A program made the translations under genes and the position numbers. The notes beneath the pieces are model-generated. The model did no database searches. It worked only from the letters and a program-made list of their open reading frames with translations, and was not told the DNA's origin. 64,000 bases of DNA from Flavihumibacter soli (lineage in GTDB: Bacteria; Bacteroidota; Bacteroidia; Sphingobacteriales; Sphingobacteriaceae), in contig NZ_JAAFZB010000093.1 in the NCBI RefSeq assembly GCF_010692725.1, forward strand, positions 186,001-250,000, read 5' to 3'. The number at the start of each line of letters is the position of its first letter. Within the stretch, counting starts at the first letter, position 1. Positions 26,834 to 35,242 of this stretch are shown here, in pieces.

Positions 26834-27455
26834 TATAATTTTCCAATATTTTCCGGACTTAAGCGACCTCCAGAAAGACCAATTTAATAAGCTTGAAGAA
26901 TTATATAAATTCTGGAATGCTCAGATAAACGTAATTTCAAGAAAGGATATTGATAAGCTCTACCTGCATCACGTTCTTCACTCGCTTGCCATTGCCAAAA
27001 TGATATCATTTTTGCCGGGCGAAAAGATATTGGATGTCGGCACTGGCGGAGGTTTCCCTGGAATACCCCTGGCTATCCTGTTTCCCGAAACACAATTTCA
27101 CCTGGTTGATTCTATCGGTAAGAAGATCAAGGTAGTAACAGAAATTTCAAAAAGTATCGGCCTCAAAAACCTCCGAGCTTCTCATGCCAGGGCGGAACAG
27201 ATTGACGAGAAGTTCGACTTTGTCGTTTCCAGGGCTGTTACCCAGCTTAAAGACTTCTACCCGTGGATAAAAGGTAAATTCAATAAAACCTCTTCGAATT
27301 CCCTCAAAAACGGAGTTCTTTACTTAAAAGGCGGCGAGCTTTCTGAAGAAATTGCACAATCAGGCTTAAAAAATGTTACCCGTTTTCCTATAAATGACTA
27401 TTTTAAAGAAGATTTTTTTGACACCAAATTCGTCATATATATTACGGCTCAGTAA
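26823..27455 (+). CDS. rsmG: 16S rRNA (guanine(527)-N(7))-methyltransferase
   Basis: A 210-residue methyltransferase of normal RsmG (GidB) length. L-D-V-G-T-G-G-G-F-P-G-I-P is the SAM-binding motif. V-S-R-A-V-T-Q-L is the conserved region before the C terminus. It methylates G527 of 16S rRNA. The start is GTG at 26823, within the end of the sigma factor gene. Confidence 0.94.
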   Translation: MTSDIIFQYFPDLSDLQKDQFNKLEELYKFWNAQINVISRKDIDKLYLHHVLHSLAIAKMISFLPGEKILDVGTGGGFPGIPLAILFPETQFHLVDSIGKKIKVVTEISKSIGLKNLRASHARAEQIDEKFDFVVSRAVTQLKDFYPWIKGKFNKTSSNSLKNGVLYLKGGELSEEIAQSGLKNVTRFPINDYFKEDFFDTKFVIYITAQ

Positions 27456-27457
27456 GA

Positions 27458-28552
27458 TTGTCATTACTTCACCAGATAGCATTAACGTTAATTCCCGGAG
27501 TAGGGGATATAAGCGCACGCAATTTGCTAAGCTATTGCGGAACACCAGAGGAAGTATTTAAGTCAAAAGTATCCTCACTCACTACTATTCCCGGAATTGG
27601 CCCTGTCACCGCCCGGGCGATCAAGCAATACCAGTGTTTTGACCGTGCCGAAAAGGAGATCCGGTTTATAGAAAAGTTTAAGATCCGGCCCCTTTTTATT
27701 TCCGACCAGTCTTATCCTGCCAGGCTGAGAAACTGTGCTGATGCACCATTGCTTCTATATTTCAAGGGAAACGTAGACCTTAATGCTCAGAAAGTTCTTA
27801 GTGTGGTAGGTACCCGCAATGCCACAGAATACGGAAAGGAGATCTGTCGTCAGCTGATAGCCGACATTGCTGTGCATAATCCACTTATAGTAAGTGGACT
27901 AGCCTATGGCATTGATGGCATAACTCATAAGGAATGCGTAAAGAACAGTGTTGAAACTGTTGGCGTTTTGGGGCATGGACTTGACCGTATATATCCGGCC
28001 GAACATCGGGCGTTGGCCGAAAAAATGCTGCATTGTGGCGGCCTAATATCCGAATTTCCTTCATCGACGAATCCTGACCGGGAAAATTTTCCAAAAAGAA
28101 ACCGCATTATTGCCGGCATAGCCGATGCCACAATCGTTGTGGAAGCCAGCATCAAGGGTGGCGCGCTTATTACTGCGGAACTTGCTAATTCTTATAACCG
28201 GGATGTCTTTGCCTATCCTGGTAAGATTAATGAGGAGTTTAGTGCCGGTTGCAATTTCCTGATCAAGTCTAACCGGGCTAACCTGATATCGCGGGTCGCA
28301 GACCTGGAATATATGCTTGGTTGGAACGGAATAAATGAAGGTGACAAAAAGAAGCAGCTTAGCCTTGCACTGAACTTAAGCAAAGAGGAACAGGTAATTG
28401 CTGATATTCTTCATGATAAAGAGGGCCTGGCGATAGATGAACTCGCTATTCAAAGCCGAATGACACAAAGTAAGCTTGCCGTTACGATCCTGGGACTTGA
28501 AATGCAGGGGATTATCATCTCGCTTCCGGGAAAGCATTATAAACTGGCTTAG
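27458..28552 (+). CDS. dprA: DNA-processing protein DprA
   Basis: A 364-residue protein. The N-terminal helix-hairpin-helix part (about 1-65, with I-P-G-V-G-D-I and I-P-G-I-G-P-V) is followed by the DprA Rossmann core with V-V-G-T-R-N-A-T and G-L-A-Y-G-I-D-G, and a C-terminal winged-helix domain. It loads RecA on incoming single-stranded DNA during transformation. The start is TTG at 27458, 2 bp after the rsmG stop. There is no ATG nearby that would keep the conserved N terminus. Confidence 0.93.
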   Translation: MSLLHQIALTLIPGVGDISARNLLSYCGTPEEVFKSKVSSLTTIPGIGPVTARAIKQYQCFDRAEKEIRFIEKFKIRPLFISDQSYPARLRNCADAPLLLYFKGNVDLNAQKVLSVVGTRNATEYGKEICRQLIADIAVHNPLIVSGLAYGIDGITHKECVKNSVETVGVLGHGLDRIYPAEHRALAEKMLHCGGLISEFPSSTNPDRENFPKRNRIIAGIADATIVVEASIKGGALITAELANSYNRDVFAYPGKINEEFSAGCNFLIKSNRANLISRVADLEYMLGWNGINEGDKKKQLSLALNLSKEEQVIADILHDKEGLAIDELAIQSRMTQSKLAVTILGLEMQGIIISLPGKHYKLA

Positions 28553-28567
28553 CTTTAGTGTCCTGGA

Positions 28568-29077
28568 TCAGCTATTAAATTCCATGCTGTTTTTCGGAAA
28601 ATCATAAAGCAATAGCTTTCCGGTACCGCGGCTAACCATACTCCATTTATCAACCGGGAATTCTATCAGGACCATCCCGGTAGTTGCAAGATTTTCGAGG
28701 CCAGCATTATCGCTAAGTTGATAGGCTATTTCGGATAGTCCGGGATTATGGCCAAAAATGGCAGTCAGGTCCGATTTATCACTCAAATTATTAATGACTT
28801 TGAGTAAAGTTGAGGCCGATGCTTCATAAATTTCCTTGATCTGAATTATTTCTGCTCGATCTATTTTTAAAGTGTCGGCAAAATAAACTGCTGTTGAAAT
28901 CGCCCTGAGAGCCGGGCTGCTAACAATTTGCTTGGGTATAATATCCTGTTTCACCAACCTTATAGCCATTTCAGCCGCATTCTTGTGACCACGTTCGTTT
29001 AAGGGCCGATCAAAATCATCTAATGTAGGGTCATTTCTATCTGATTTTGCGTGACGCACGATGAGAAGTTGCTTCAT
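28568..29077 (-). CDS. SixA-like histidine phosphatase
   Basis: A 169-residue protein of the histidine phosphatase superfamily. R8-H9 in L-I-V-R-H-A-K-S-D is the catalytic RHG-type motif, and H-N-P-G-L-S is the second active-site histidine. D-R-P-L-N-E-R-G-H near residue 25 matches SixA. E. coli SixA acts on phosphohistidine in the nitrogen phosphotransferase system. The target here is unknown. It is convergent with dprA. Confidence 0.88.
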   Translation of the reverse strand: MKQLLIVRHAKSDRNDPTLDDFDRPLNERGHKNAAEMAIRLVKQDIIPKQIVSSPALRAISTAVYFADTLKIDRAEIIQIKEIYEASASTLLKVINNLSDKSDLTAIFGHNPGLSEIAYQLSDNAGLENLATTGMVLIEFPVDKWSMVSRGTGKLLLYDFPKNSMEFNS

Positions 29078-29163
29078 TGTCTTCTGGCTTTTAATTTCAT
29101 TTGCTGTAGTTTTTATGTTAACCTACAACTATTTAAATCGCAATTATTCGGTTTTTGTTTGAG

Positions 29164-30168
29164 TTACAATACAGAGATTGACTTTTGATCGCTATTCGTG
29201 GCATTTTCAACAATAAACCGGATATCCTGATCATTCATACACTTAAAGTGACCTAAAGGACACTTGTTGTATCCAATTTTTGAGCACGGCCGGCAACCAA
29301 GATGCTTTACTTCGGCGATCACAGACCGGGAGGTCTTGTAGGGATACATGCCAAATTCTGGAATAGTGTTACCCCAGACCGATATTACGGGTTTCTTAAA
29401 AGCGGAAGCAATATGCATTAATCCGGTATCATGGGTTATTACCTGGCGAGCCATCCTGACAAGATAAGCAGACTGATCAAGGCTGAATTTTCCGCAGCCG
29501 TTGAATATCATGGGTCCTGCCTCCTCACAGATTTCAGCCGCTCTGGCTGCATCATCCGGTCCGCCGAGCAATACAATAGGCTGGCCTAGGTCCTGACAGA
29601 GCTTAATTAACTGGTGTTGAGGTAAACGCTTGGTGGCATGCTGAGCACCGATCACAAGGCCTATATATTCCTGGTGAGACTTTGGAAGCAATACAGACAG
29701 GTCATATTCGGCATTAAGAAAATAGTCAAGCCCTTCTTCATCATTTTGAACGTTAAGGAATTGTACCGTTTTTAAATACCGGTCAACGATATGAACTGCT
29801 GGCAGGCGGTTAATCTTAAAATTGACGATAAGCCATTTCTGCCAGTTGAGCTTATCGAACGAAGTCGAGCGTACGCCCAGCCTTGCTTTAATTATGAGCG
29901 TTCGAAGGTTGTGATGCAGATCTACAATCAGGTCGTATTTTTCCGCTTTCAGTCGGCCGATCGTTTCAGAAAGCTTATCATCAAGAAAATGCAGTCTATC
30001 TATATAAGGATTCGAAGCCAGGACAGCTTCAAAACTTCTTTTTGTAAGATAGTGCAGCTCAACGCCGTCGAGCTGTTGCTTCAGGCAACGAATCACCGGC
30101 GTTGTAAGTACGATATCTCCGATTGAACTAAAGCGGATGACCAGAATCTTTAGATTGTCCTTTTTCAA
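29164..30168 (-). CDS. Glycosyltransferase family 9 (heptosyltransferase-like)
   Basis: A 334-residue GT-B protein. The N terminus I-L-V-I-R-F-S-S-I-G-D-I-V-L-T-T-P and the C-terminal T-H-D-T-G-L-M-H-I-A-S-A-F are the two hallmarks of ADP-heptose:LPS heptosyltransferases. Four cysteines (C-R-P-C..C-P..C) sit near the end. It probably builds the lipopolysaccharide core. The start is TTG within a TTGA overlap with the polX stop. Confidence 0.9.
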   Translation of the reverse strand: MKKDNLKILVIRFSSIGDIVLTTPVIRCLKQQLDGVELHYLTKRSFEAVLASNPYIDRLHFLDDKLSETIGRLKAEKYDLIVDLHHNLRTLIIKARLGVRSTSFDKLNWQKWLIVNFKINRLPAVHIVDRYLKTVQFLNVQNDEEGLDYFLNAEYDLSVLLPKSHQEYIGLVIGAQHATKRLPQHQLIKLCQDLGQPIVLLGGPDDAARAAEICEEAGPMIFNGCGKFSLDQSAYLVRMARQVITHDTGLMHIASAFKKPVISVWGNTIPEFGMYPYKTSRSVIAEVKHLGCRPCSKIGYNKCPLGHFKCMNDQDIRFIVENATNSDQKSISVL

Positions 30169-31847
30169 GATATTATAGCCGGTTTTTTCGAAAGAAAGTA
30201 ATTTTGGATAGAATTCTTATCCATGGCATTTAAGCAATTCGCTGCTGAGACTCCTCCCTTTCTAGCAACCAGAATGCCGTAATGCATATCCATAAATCCC
30301 GCTGTGCGATGAGCATCCGGGTTCACAGATAACATAACGCCTTTTTCGATGGCATATTGGTGCCATCGCCAGTCGAGGTCCAACCGAAGCGGATTAGCGT
30401 TGATCTCGATCACCACATTATTGGCTGCACAGGCATCTATTACTTTTTTGTGATCGATGGGATAGCCGCTTCGGGTTAAGAGCATTCTTCCTGTAGGATG
30501 TCCGAGAATAGTAGTATAAGGGTTTTCTATAGCGGTGATAAGGCGATGAGTCGCTTTTTCTTCCGACATTTTTAAGATAGAATGCACCGAGGCTACAACG
30601 AAATCAAAAGTCTTTAAAATATCTTCTTCATAGTCTAAAGACCCGTCATACAAAATGTCAGATTCTATTCCTTTAAATATATGAAAGGGAGCTAATTTCT
30701 TGTTTAATACGTCAATTTCTCTTTGCTGCGCCGCCACCCGGATCTCATTCAGGCCCTGTGCGTAAAATGCTGACTTAGAATGATCGCAGATCCCCAGGTA
30801 TTCCATTTGCAGCTCATCGCGGCAGTACAAGGCCATTTCCTCCAGGCTATTTACCCCGTCACTCCAGTTGCTGTGGTTGTGTAAACTGCCTTTCAGGTCG
30901 TTGAAGGTAATTAATTGTGGTAATGAATTCTTTTTTGCCAGTTCCAGTTCATTTGTGCCCTCCCGGAGTTCCGGTTCGACGAAAGGTATCCCGGCTAAAG
31001 AATAGATCTCAGGTTCTGATTTACCGCTAACATCAGCGTTGCTGATGAGAATTCTCAGACCATCTACATGCAGTTTGCTGCCTGTCCTTTCTATTAATTG
31101 CCAGCCGAACTCATCCGGTGTACAAAAATCAAAGCAGACCTTGATACCCTCGGGACTTTCTGTTAAAAGTCTGTTGCTGATCTGTTCTGTCACAGTTAAC
31201 CCCAACTGCTTAATCCGGTTTACGATGTCTTCACTAATTGGAGTGCCGTATAATATATCCAATCCATCAATGATCTCGCACTTGCGCCTGAAATCGCCCG
31301 TATAGCTGAAGGAAAATGCAGGTTTATCTGTTCTTAGATCATTAATCAGTTTTTCAGCGAAGTTCTCAACCCTTGCATATAAATAACGGCCGCTACTGGC
31401 CATTCTGAATTCAAGGATCTTTTTAATGTCTTCCTGCGTTTTTGCACCAAATCCCTTTGCCTCGACAAGCCGGTTTTCATTGCAGGCATAGTAAAGTTCA
31501 CCGACATTCTCGATCCCCAGGTCTTTCCATACTACCATGATCTTCTTAGGCCCGAGCCCCTTGACCTGAAGCATCTCAAGGATACCTGATGGAGTTTTCT
31601 CCATCAGATCATCCAGTTCGGCTATCGAGCCCTTCTGAAGCAGTTCCCATACTTTTAGGGCTGTGCTTTTACCAAGGCCCTCTACCTGCTCCATCGCAGC
31701 CAGCTCAATACCTGCAATAGGGAAGGAAAGTTTATCAACCTTAAAGGCCGCGTTGGCCATTGATTTCACCTTAAATGGGTTTTCACCATGTAATTCCATC
31801 AACTGGCTTAGTAGTCGCAAAGTGCGGGCAATCGTTTTGTTTTCCAT
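30165..31847 (-). CDS. polX: DNA polymerase X family protein with PHP domain
   Basis: A 560-residue protein. The N-terminal helix-hairpin-helix lyase-type region (M-E-Q-V-E-G-L-G-K-S-T-A and V-K-G-L-G-P-K-K-I) leads into a PolX palm. From about 330 comes a PHP phosphoesterase domain (S-L-H-N-H-S-N-W-S-D-G and I-C-D-H-S). In other bacteria such enzymes fill gaps and have 3'-5' exonuclease activity in base excision repair. In the palm the usual G-S-x(n)-D-x-D catalytic motif is not evident (S-Y-T-G-D-F-R-R-K and E-I-I-D-G-L-D-I), so polymerase activity may be weak or lost. Confidence 0.87.
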   Translation of the reverse strand: MENKTIARTLRLLSQLMELHGENPFKVKSMANAAFKVDKLSFPIAGIELAAMEQVEGLGKSTALKVWELLQKGSIAELDDLMEKTPSGILEMLQVKGLGPKKIMVVWKDLGIENVGELYYACNENRLVEAKGFGAKTQEDIKKILEFRMASSGRYLYARVENFAEKLINDLRTDKPAFSFSYTGDFRRKCEIIDGLDILYGTPISEDIVNRIKQLGLTVTEQISNRLLTESPEGIKVCFDFCTPDEFGWQLIERTGSKLHVDGLRILISNADVSGKSEPEIYSLAGIPFVEPELREGTNELELAKKNSLPQLITFNDLKGSLHNHSNWSDGVNSLEEMALYCRDELQMEYLGICDHSKSAFYAQGLNEIRVAAQQREIDVLNKKLAPFHIFKGIESDILYDGSLDYEEDILKTFDFVVASVHSILKMSEEKATHRLITAIENPYTTILGHPTGRMLLTRSGYPIDHKKVIDACAANNVVIEINANPLRLDLDWRWHQYAIEKGVMLSVNPDAHRTAGFMDMHYGILVARKGGVSAANCLNAMDKNSIQNYFLSKKPAIIS

Positions 31848-31860
31848 CCGATAATTTCCT

Positions 31861-31868
31861 CAAAAATA
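31861..31868 (-). promoter_or_regulatory. Candidate -7 element of polX
   Basis: The minus strand reads TATTTTTG, 13 bp before the polX ATG, within a 14-bp stretch identical to that before tgt. Immediately upstream (31874-31892) AGCCT and AGGCT form a small hairpin followed on the minus strand by TTTTTC, which could end a transcript arriving from the repeat region. Confidence 0.35.
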
Positions 31869-32004
31869 GAAAAAGCCTGTTTTATAAAGGCTCTTTTTTA
31901 GTTCAATCGCTTTTATAGAACCTCAGACCTGGAAGATTGCTATTGATAACGTAAAACTGATCTGGTAGCATCAGCTTTCTTCATAGGGGGATGCTTCGAA
32001 GAAT

Positions 32005-32070
32005 TTACTATTAAACCCCTGTAAAACTACAAGTAAGCTACTAGGAAACTACTAGAAAACCCCTGGAAAA
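32005..32070 (+). repeat. Array of six 11-bp phased repeats
   Basis: Six consecutive 11-mers can be laid head to tail: TTACTATTAAA, CCCCTGTAAAA, CTACAAGTAAG, CTACTAGGAAA, CTACTAGAAAA, CCCCTGGAAAA. The fourth and fifth differ at one base, as do the second and sixth. The array lies in the 398-bp gap between polX and sppA, which holds no gene-like frame. Apart from this array and the hairpins at its two ends I see nothing in that gap. Confidence 0.7.
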
Positions 32071-32160
32071 CCAATAAGCTCTATACAAGAAGCAGTAGTT
32101 AAGGAGAGTACCAATTTATCTTTAGCGGAGGCGAGGTGTTCAGAAGAAAATCTAATTAAT

Positions 32161-32196
32161 AAAAAAGGCTGTCTCAATTTGTCTTGAGACAGCCTT
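32161..32196 (-). terminator. Intrinsic terminator of sppA
   Basis: AAGGCTGTCTCAA and TTGAGACAGCCTT form a perfect 13-bp stem with a 6-nt loop. On the minus strand it runs into TTTTTT. It lies 49 bp after the sppA stop. Confidence 0.92.
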
Positions 32197-32245
32197 AGTA
32201 TGAATTATGGTATCGCGGTTTGTTTACTGATATGATGTTCCGGGC

Positions 32246-34012
32246 TTATTTGATTGAAATATTATAGGGCAAACGTGCCTGGATACCGGTAAGGCTCAGA
32301 GCCGCCTTTACCTGTTGATAATAAGTATAATTTTCTCCCAGTTCCTTTTTAGTGAAGTATGTACGAACCTTATCACCGGTATCATCGAACAAAGATGCCA
32401 GCGGATCTATTTGTGAGGGATATTCCACAACTTTATAGTCCTTCAGTTTTGCCTTTTTCGCTGCAGAGCTGATTGCGTCGTTGATGTTCCCGAGCTTGTC
32501 GACTAGTCCATTGTTTAAGGCTTCTGTACCGCTCCAAACGCGTCCCTGACCAATGCTGTCGATGTAGGCCTGCGATTTTTTACGGCCGTTCGCCACCTTC
32601 TGAGTAAAACCTGAATAGATCTTATTAACCTCATTTTGGATTATGGCCCGCTCTGCGTCTGTCAATGGTCTGCTTACAGTTCCAAGGTCAGCATACTGCC
32701 CGGTTTTTACGCCGTCAAAAGTAACTCCGAGCTTATTATTGAAGAAATTCTTCATGTTCGGTATGATACCGAAAACGCCGATCGAACCGGTGATGGTATT
32801 TGGTTGAGCATAGATCGTATCTGCTGCACAGGCAATATAATAACCTCCTGAGGCTGCTACATCACCCATCGACACGATGATAGGCTTTACCTTTTTCGTT
32901 AAAACAACTTCCCGCCAGATAACGTCAGAGGCCAGGGCACTTCCACCGGGAGAATTAACCCTTAGAACTACAGCTTTTACTTTTTTATCGGTTCGTGCCT
33001 TACGGAGCGCTCTGGAAATCCGTTCTGAGCCAATCACTTCATCACTTCCTTCGCCGCCGGTGATCTCACCATTTGCATAAACCAGGGCAATGCGATCGGA
33101 AGATGAACCACCATCTTTCTCCTTCAGGGGATAGTCAGCGATGTTTACGGAATTAATATCTTTTTCCTGTTTGATACCTGACAGTGTTTTCAGCTCAGCC
33201 AGTACTTCATCCTTGTATTTTAAGCCATCAACCATCTTCAGGCTAAGTGCATCCTGTGCATTGCGAAGGCGCGCATTGTTTGCGATTGAAAACAAGGAGT
33301 CTTTAGGGATTTTTCTGCTTTCGGAGACCTTTGAAAGCAGGTGGTCATAAAGTGAGCCCATAAAAGATGTGACCTGCTTACGATTAGCATCGCTCATCTT
33401 GTCAAGTATGAACGGCTCTACGGCACTTTTGTACGTTCCAACCTTAATTACCTGGGCTTCTATATCTAACTTTTCAAGTGCACCTTTAAGAAAGGTTATT
33501 TCTGAGCTCAGGCCGCGGAAATCCAATAAACCTTCAGGGTTCAGGTAGATCTTATCAGCGACGGAAGCCAGGTAGTAGGCGCTTTGGGAATAAACTTCGC
33601 TATACGCGAGAATGAATTTCTTGCTTTTTTTGAAGTCGATCAGGGCATTGCGGATTTCCTCGGTGCTTGCAAATCCGGTTGGCATAGAATTCACATCAAG
33701 ATAGATCCCTTTTATGTTATCGTTAGTTTTTGCGTTACGGATGTTTGCCAGGATATCATTAAGCCCTAATGCCTTCTCCGAGCCTATTCCCATAAAATCA
33801 AAATTGCCCAGTGGATTCTTGTCGGTACGTTCGCTGATTGGCGAATTCAGACTGATATGTAATACGGAATTAGCCTTCAGATCCGCTTTTTTATCACTAC
33901 CTGCGGTCGATACAACAGCGGTTACTATGACGATAATCAATAAGAAGATGACAAAAAATGACAGGATAACTCCGATCATAGAGGCGAAAACAAATTTGAA
34001 GAAGTCTTTCAT
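32246..34012 (-). CDS. sppA: Signal peptide peptidase SppA, long (67K) type
   Basis: A 588-residue inner-membrane serine protease with an N-terminal anchor helix (about 12-38) and two tandem S49 domains. The lysine of the catalytic dyad is in V-I-K-V-G-T-Y-K-S-A, in the first domain. The serine is in D-V-A-A-S-G-G-Y-Y-I-A-C in the second. This split of residues between domains is as in E. coli SppA. It degrades leftover signal peptides in the membrane. It is divergent from folK, with its own terminator. Confidence 0.93.
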   Translation of the reverse strand: MKDFFKFVFASMIGVILSFFVIFLLIIVIVTAVVSTAGSDKKADLKANSVLHISLNSPISERTDKNPLGNFDFMGIGSEKALGLNDILANIRNAKTNDNIKGIYLDVNSMPTGFASTEEIRNALIDFKKSKKFILAYSEVYSQSAYYLASVADKIYLNPEGLLDFRGLSSEITFLKGALEKLDIEAQVIKVGTYKSAVEPFILDKMSDANRKQVTSFMGSLYDHLLSKVSESRKIPKDSLFSIANNARLRNAQDALSLKMVDGLKYKDEVLAELKTLSGIKQEKDINSVNIADYPLKEKDGGSSSDRIALVYANGEITGGEGSDEVIGSERISRALRKARTDKKVKAVVLRVNSPGGSALASDVIWREVVLTKKVKPIIVSMGDVAASGGYYIACAADTIYAQPNTITGSIGVFGIIPNMKNFFNNKLGVTFDGVKTGQYADLGTVSRPLTDAERAIIQNEVNKIYSGFTQKVANGRKKSQAYIDSIGQGRVWSGTEALNNGLVDKLGNINDAISSAAKKAKLKDYKVVEYPSQIDPLASLFDDTGDKVRTYFTKKELGENYTYYQQVKAALSLTGIQARLPYNISIK

Positions 34013-34037
34013 TATATAAGCAAATGTTTTAACTATG

Positions 34038-34045
34038 CAAAGCTA
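34038..34045 (-). promoter_or_regulatory. Candidate -7 element of sppA
   Basis: The minus strand reads TAGCTTTG, an exact TAnnTTTG match, 25 bp before the sppA ATG. The -33 box is unclear. Confidence 0.4.
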
Positions 34046-34101
34046 CTAATTAACAGATTAGCGAACGGGCAATTTGTTACAGGAGGTATGAACTTAATAG
34101 G

Positions 34102-34581
34102 ATGGAAGAAGCATATTTACTACTTGGAAGTAATTTAGGGGATAGTAAAAAATATATTTCGGACGCGGTCCATTGCATAAAGGAACAGATAGGCAAGCTT
34201 ACGGGCCTATCCTCCCTTTATCAAACGGCATCATGGGGTAAAACTGACCAGCCGGATTTTATCAACCAGGTGGTTAGGGTTGAAACTAATTTAAATCCCG
34301 AGAAACTTTTACATGGTATTCTCGTAATAGAGACAAAATTGGGCCGGGAGCGTTCAGAGAAGTGGGGATCCAGAAAAATTGACATAGATCTTTTGTTTTA
34401 CGGAGATCAGGTCATAAAATCGGAAAACCTCGTCGTTCCTCATCCATTTTTACACCAGCGGCGCTTTACATTAATGCCCCTGGTGGAGTTAAATCCCGGA
34501 TTGGTTCATCCGGTCTTCAAAAAGACAGTTGAAGAATTGAACTGTGAGCTGGATGATAATCTGGCTGTTACTAAACTATAA
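34102..34581 (+). CDS. folK: 2-amino-4-hydroxy-6-hydroxymethyldihydropteridine diphosphokinase
   Basis: A 159-residue HPPK. L-L-G-S-N-L-G-D is the N-terminal signature, and W-G-S-R-K-I-D-I-D-L-L-F-Y-G with V-P-H-P is the ATP- and metal-binding core (the family's RxxxRxxDxDLL). It pyrophosphorylates the pterin before dihydropteroate synthase in folate synthesis. The Hpt gene follows after 22 bp. Confidence 0.95.
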   Translation: MEEAYLLLGSNLGDSKKYISDAVHCIKEQIGKLTGLSSLYQTASWGKTDQPDFINQVVRVETNLNPEKLLHGILVIETKLGRERSEKWGSRKIDIDLLFYGDQVIKSENLVVPHPFLHQRRFTLMPLVELNPGLVHPVFKKTVEELNCELDDNLAVTKL

Positions 34582-34603
34582 ATTTACGCGTCCAAATTGC
34601 TAT

Positions 34604-34987
34604 ATGCCAGAATATTTAGAAACGAACCCTCCCGTTGTTAAAGTTGATTTATCTTACCTTGAAGATATTGCAGGTGGAAGCAATGATTTCATCATAGAAA
34701 TGATTGATATGTTTTTGGAACAAACTCCAGGCTACTTTAATGATATCAGACAAGGTATCCTTGATAAGGACTGGAAAAAAGTCTCCGACATTGCCCATAA
34801 GGTAAAACCCACCCTTGCTTTTATGGGGTCAAATTCGGCGAAAGAAACAATGGCCGGTATTGAAATGGACTCCAGGAACCTGGTAAATTTAGACACGATC
34901 GGTGCAACATTCGATGCATTGCATGCATACAGCTTAAACCTGTTTGCACAGCTACGGATTGCCCGGGAAAACCTCCCGCGGGACTAA
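34604..34987 (+). CDS. Histidine phosphotransfer (Hpt) domain protein
   Basis: A 127-residue helical protein consisting of one Hpt domain. H65 in S-D-I-A-H-K-V-K-P-T-L-A-F-M-G is the expected phosphorylation site (HxxKP pattern). Such proteins shuttle phosphate between receiver domains. No histidine kinase is in the window, so its partners are elsewhere; the orphan response regulator at 55663 is the only receiver protein here. I chose the ATG at 34604, since the frame upstream overlaps folK and lacks similarity. Confidence 0.87.
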   Translation: MPEYLETNPPVVKVDLSYLEDIAGGSNDFIIEMIDMFLEQTPGYFNDIRQGILDKDWKKVSDIAHKVKPTLAFMGSNSAKETMAGIEMDSRNLVNLDTIGATFDALHAYSLNLFAQLRIARENLPRD

Positions 34988-34990
34988 AAA

Positions 34991-35242
34991 TTAAACAGCC
35001 TTCAGCTCGAAACTGTAGCTTTCCATAATCAGATTGGCAAGCAGTTTCTTGCACGCTTCATCCACACGTTGCTTCGCCGTAGCTTCGTCCTGCGCTTCAA
35101 TTTCCAGGGTGATATGCTTGCCTATGCGCACGTTTTGTATCTCCTCAAGACCAAGGTTTTTCATACTGCCTGTAACGGCCTTTCCCTGGGGGTCAAGTAT
35201 CTCTTTAAGGGGCATAACATCTATTTCGGCAATGAACTTCAT
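34991..35242 (-). CDS. purS: Phosphoribosylformylglycinamidine synthase subunit PurS
   Basis: An 83-residue protein with the PurS pattern: an N-terminal strand (KFIAEIDVMPLKEILDPQGK), then V-R-I-G-K-H-I-T-L-E-I-E, then an Ala-rich helix. With PurL and PurQ it makes formylglycinamidine ribonucleotide in purine synthesis. Neither partner is nearby. Its ATG overlaps the pssA stop (ATGA). Confidence 0.9.
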   Translation of the reverse strand: MKFIAEIDVMPLKEILDPQGKAVTGSMKNLGLEEIQNVRIGKHITLEIEAQDEATAKQRVDEACKKLLANLIMESYSFELKAV

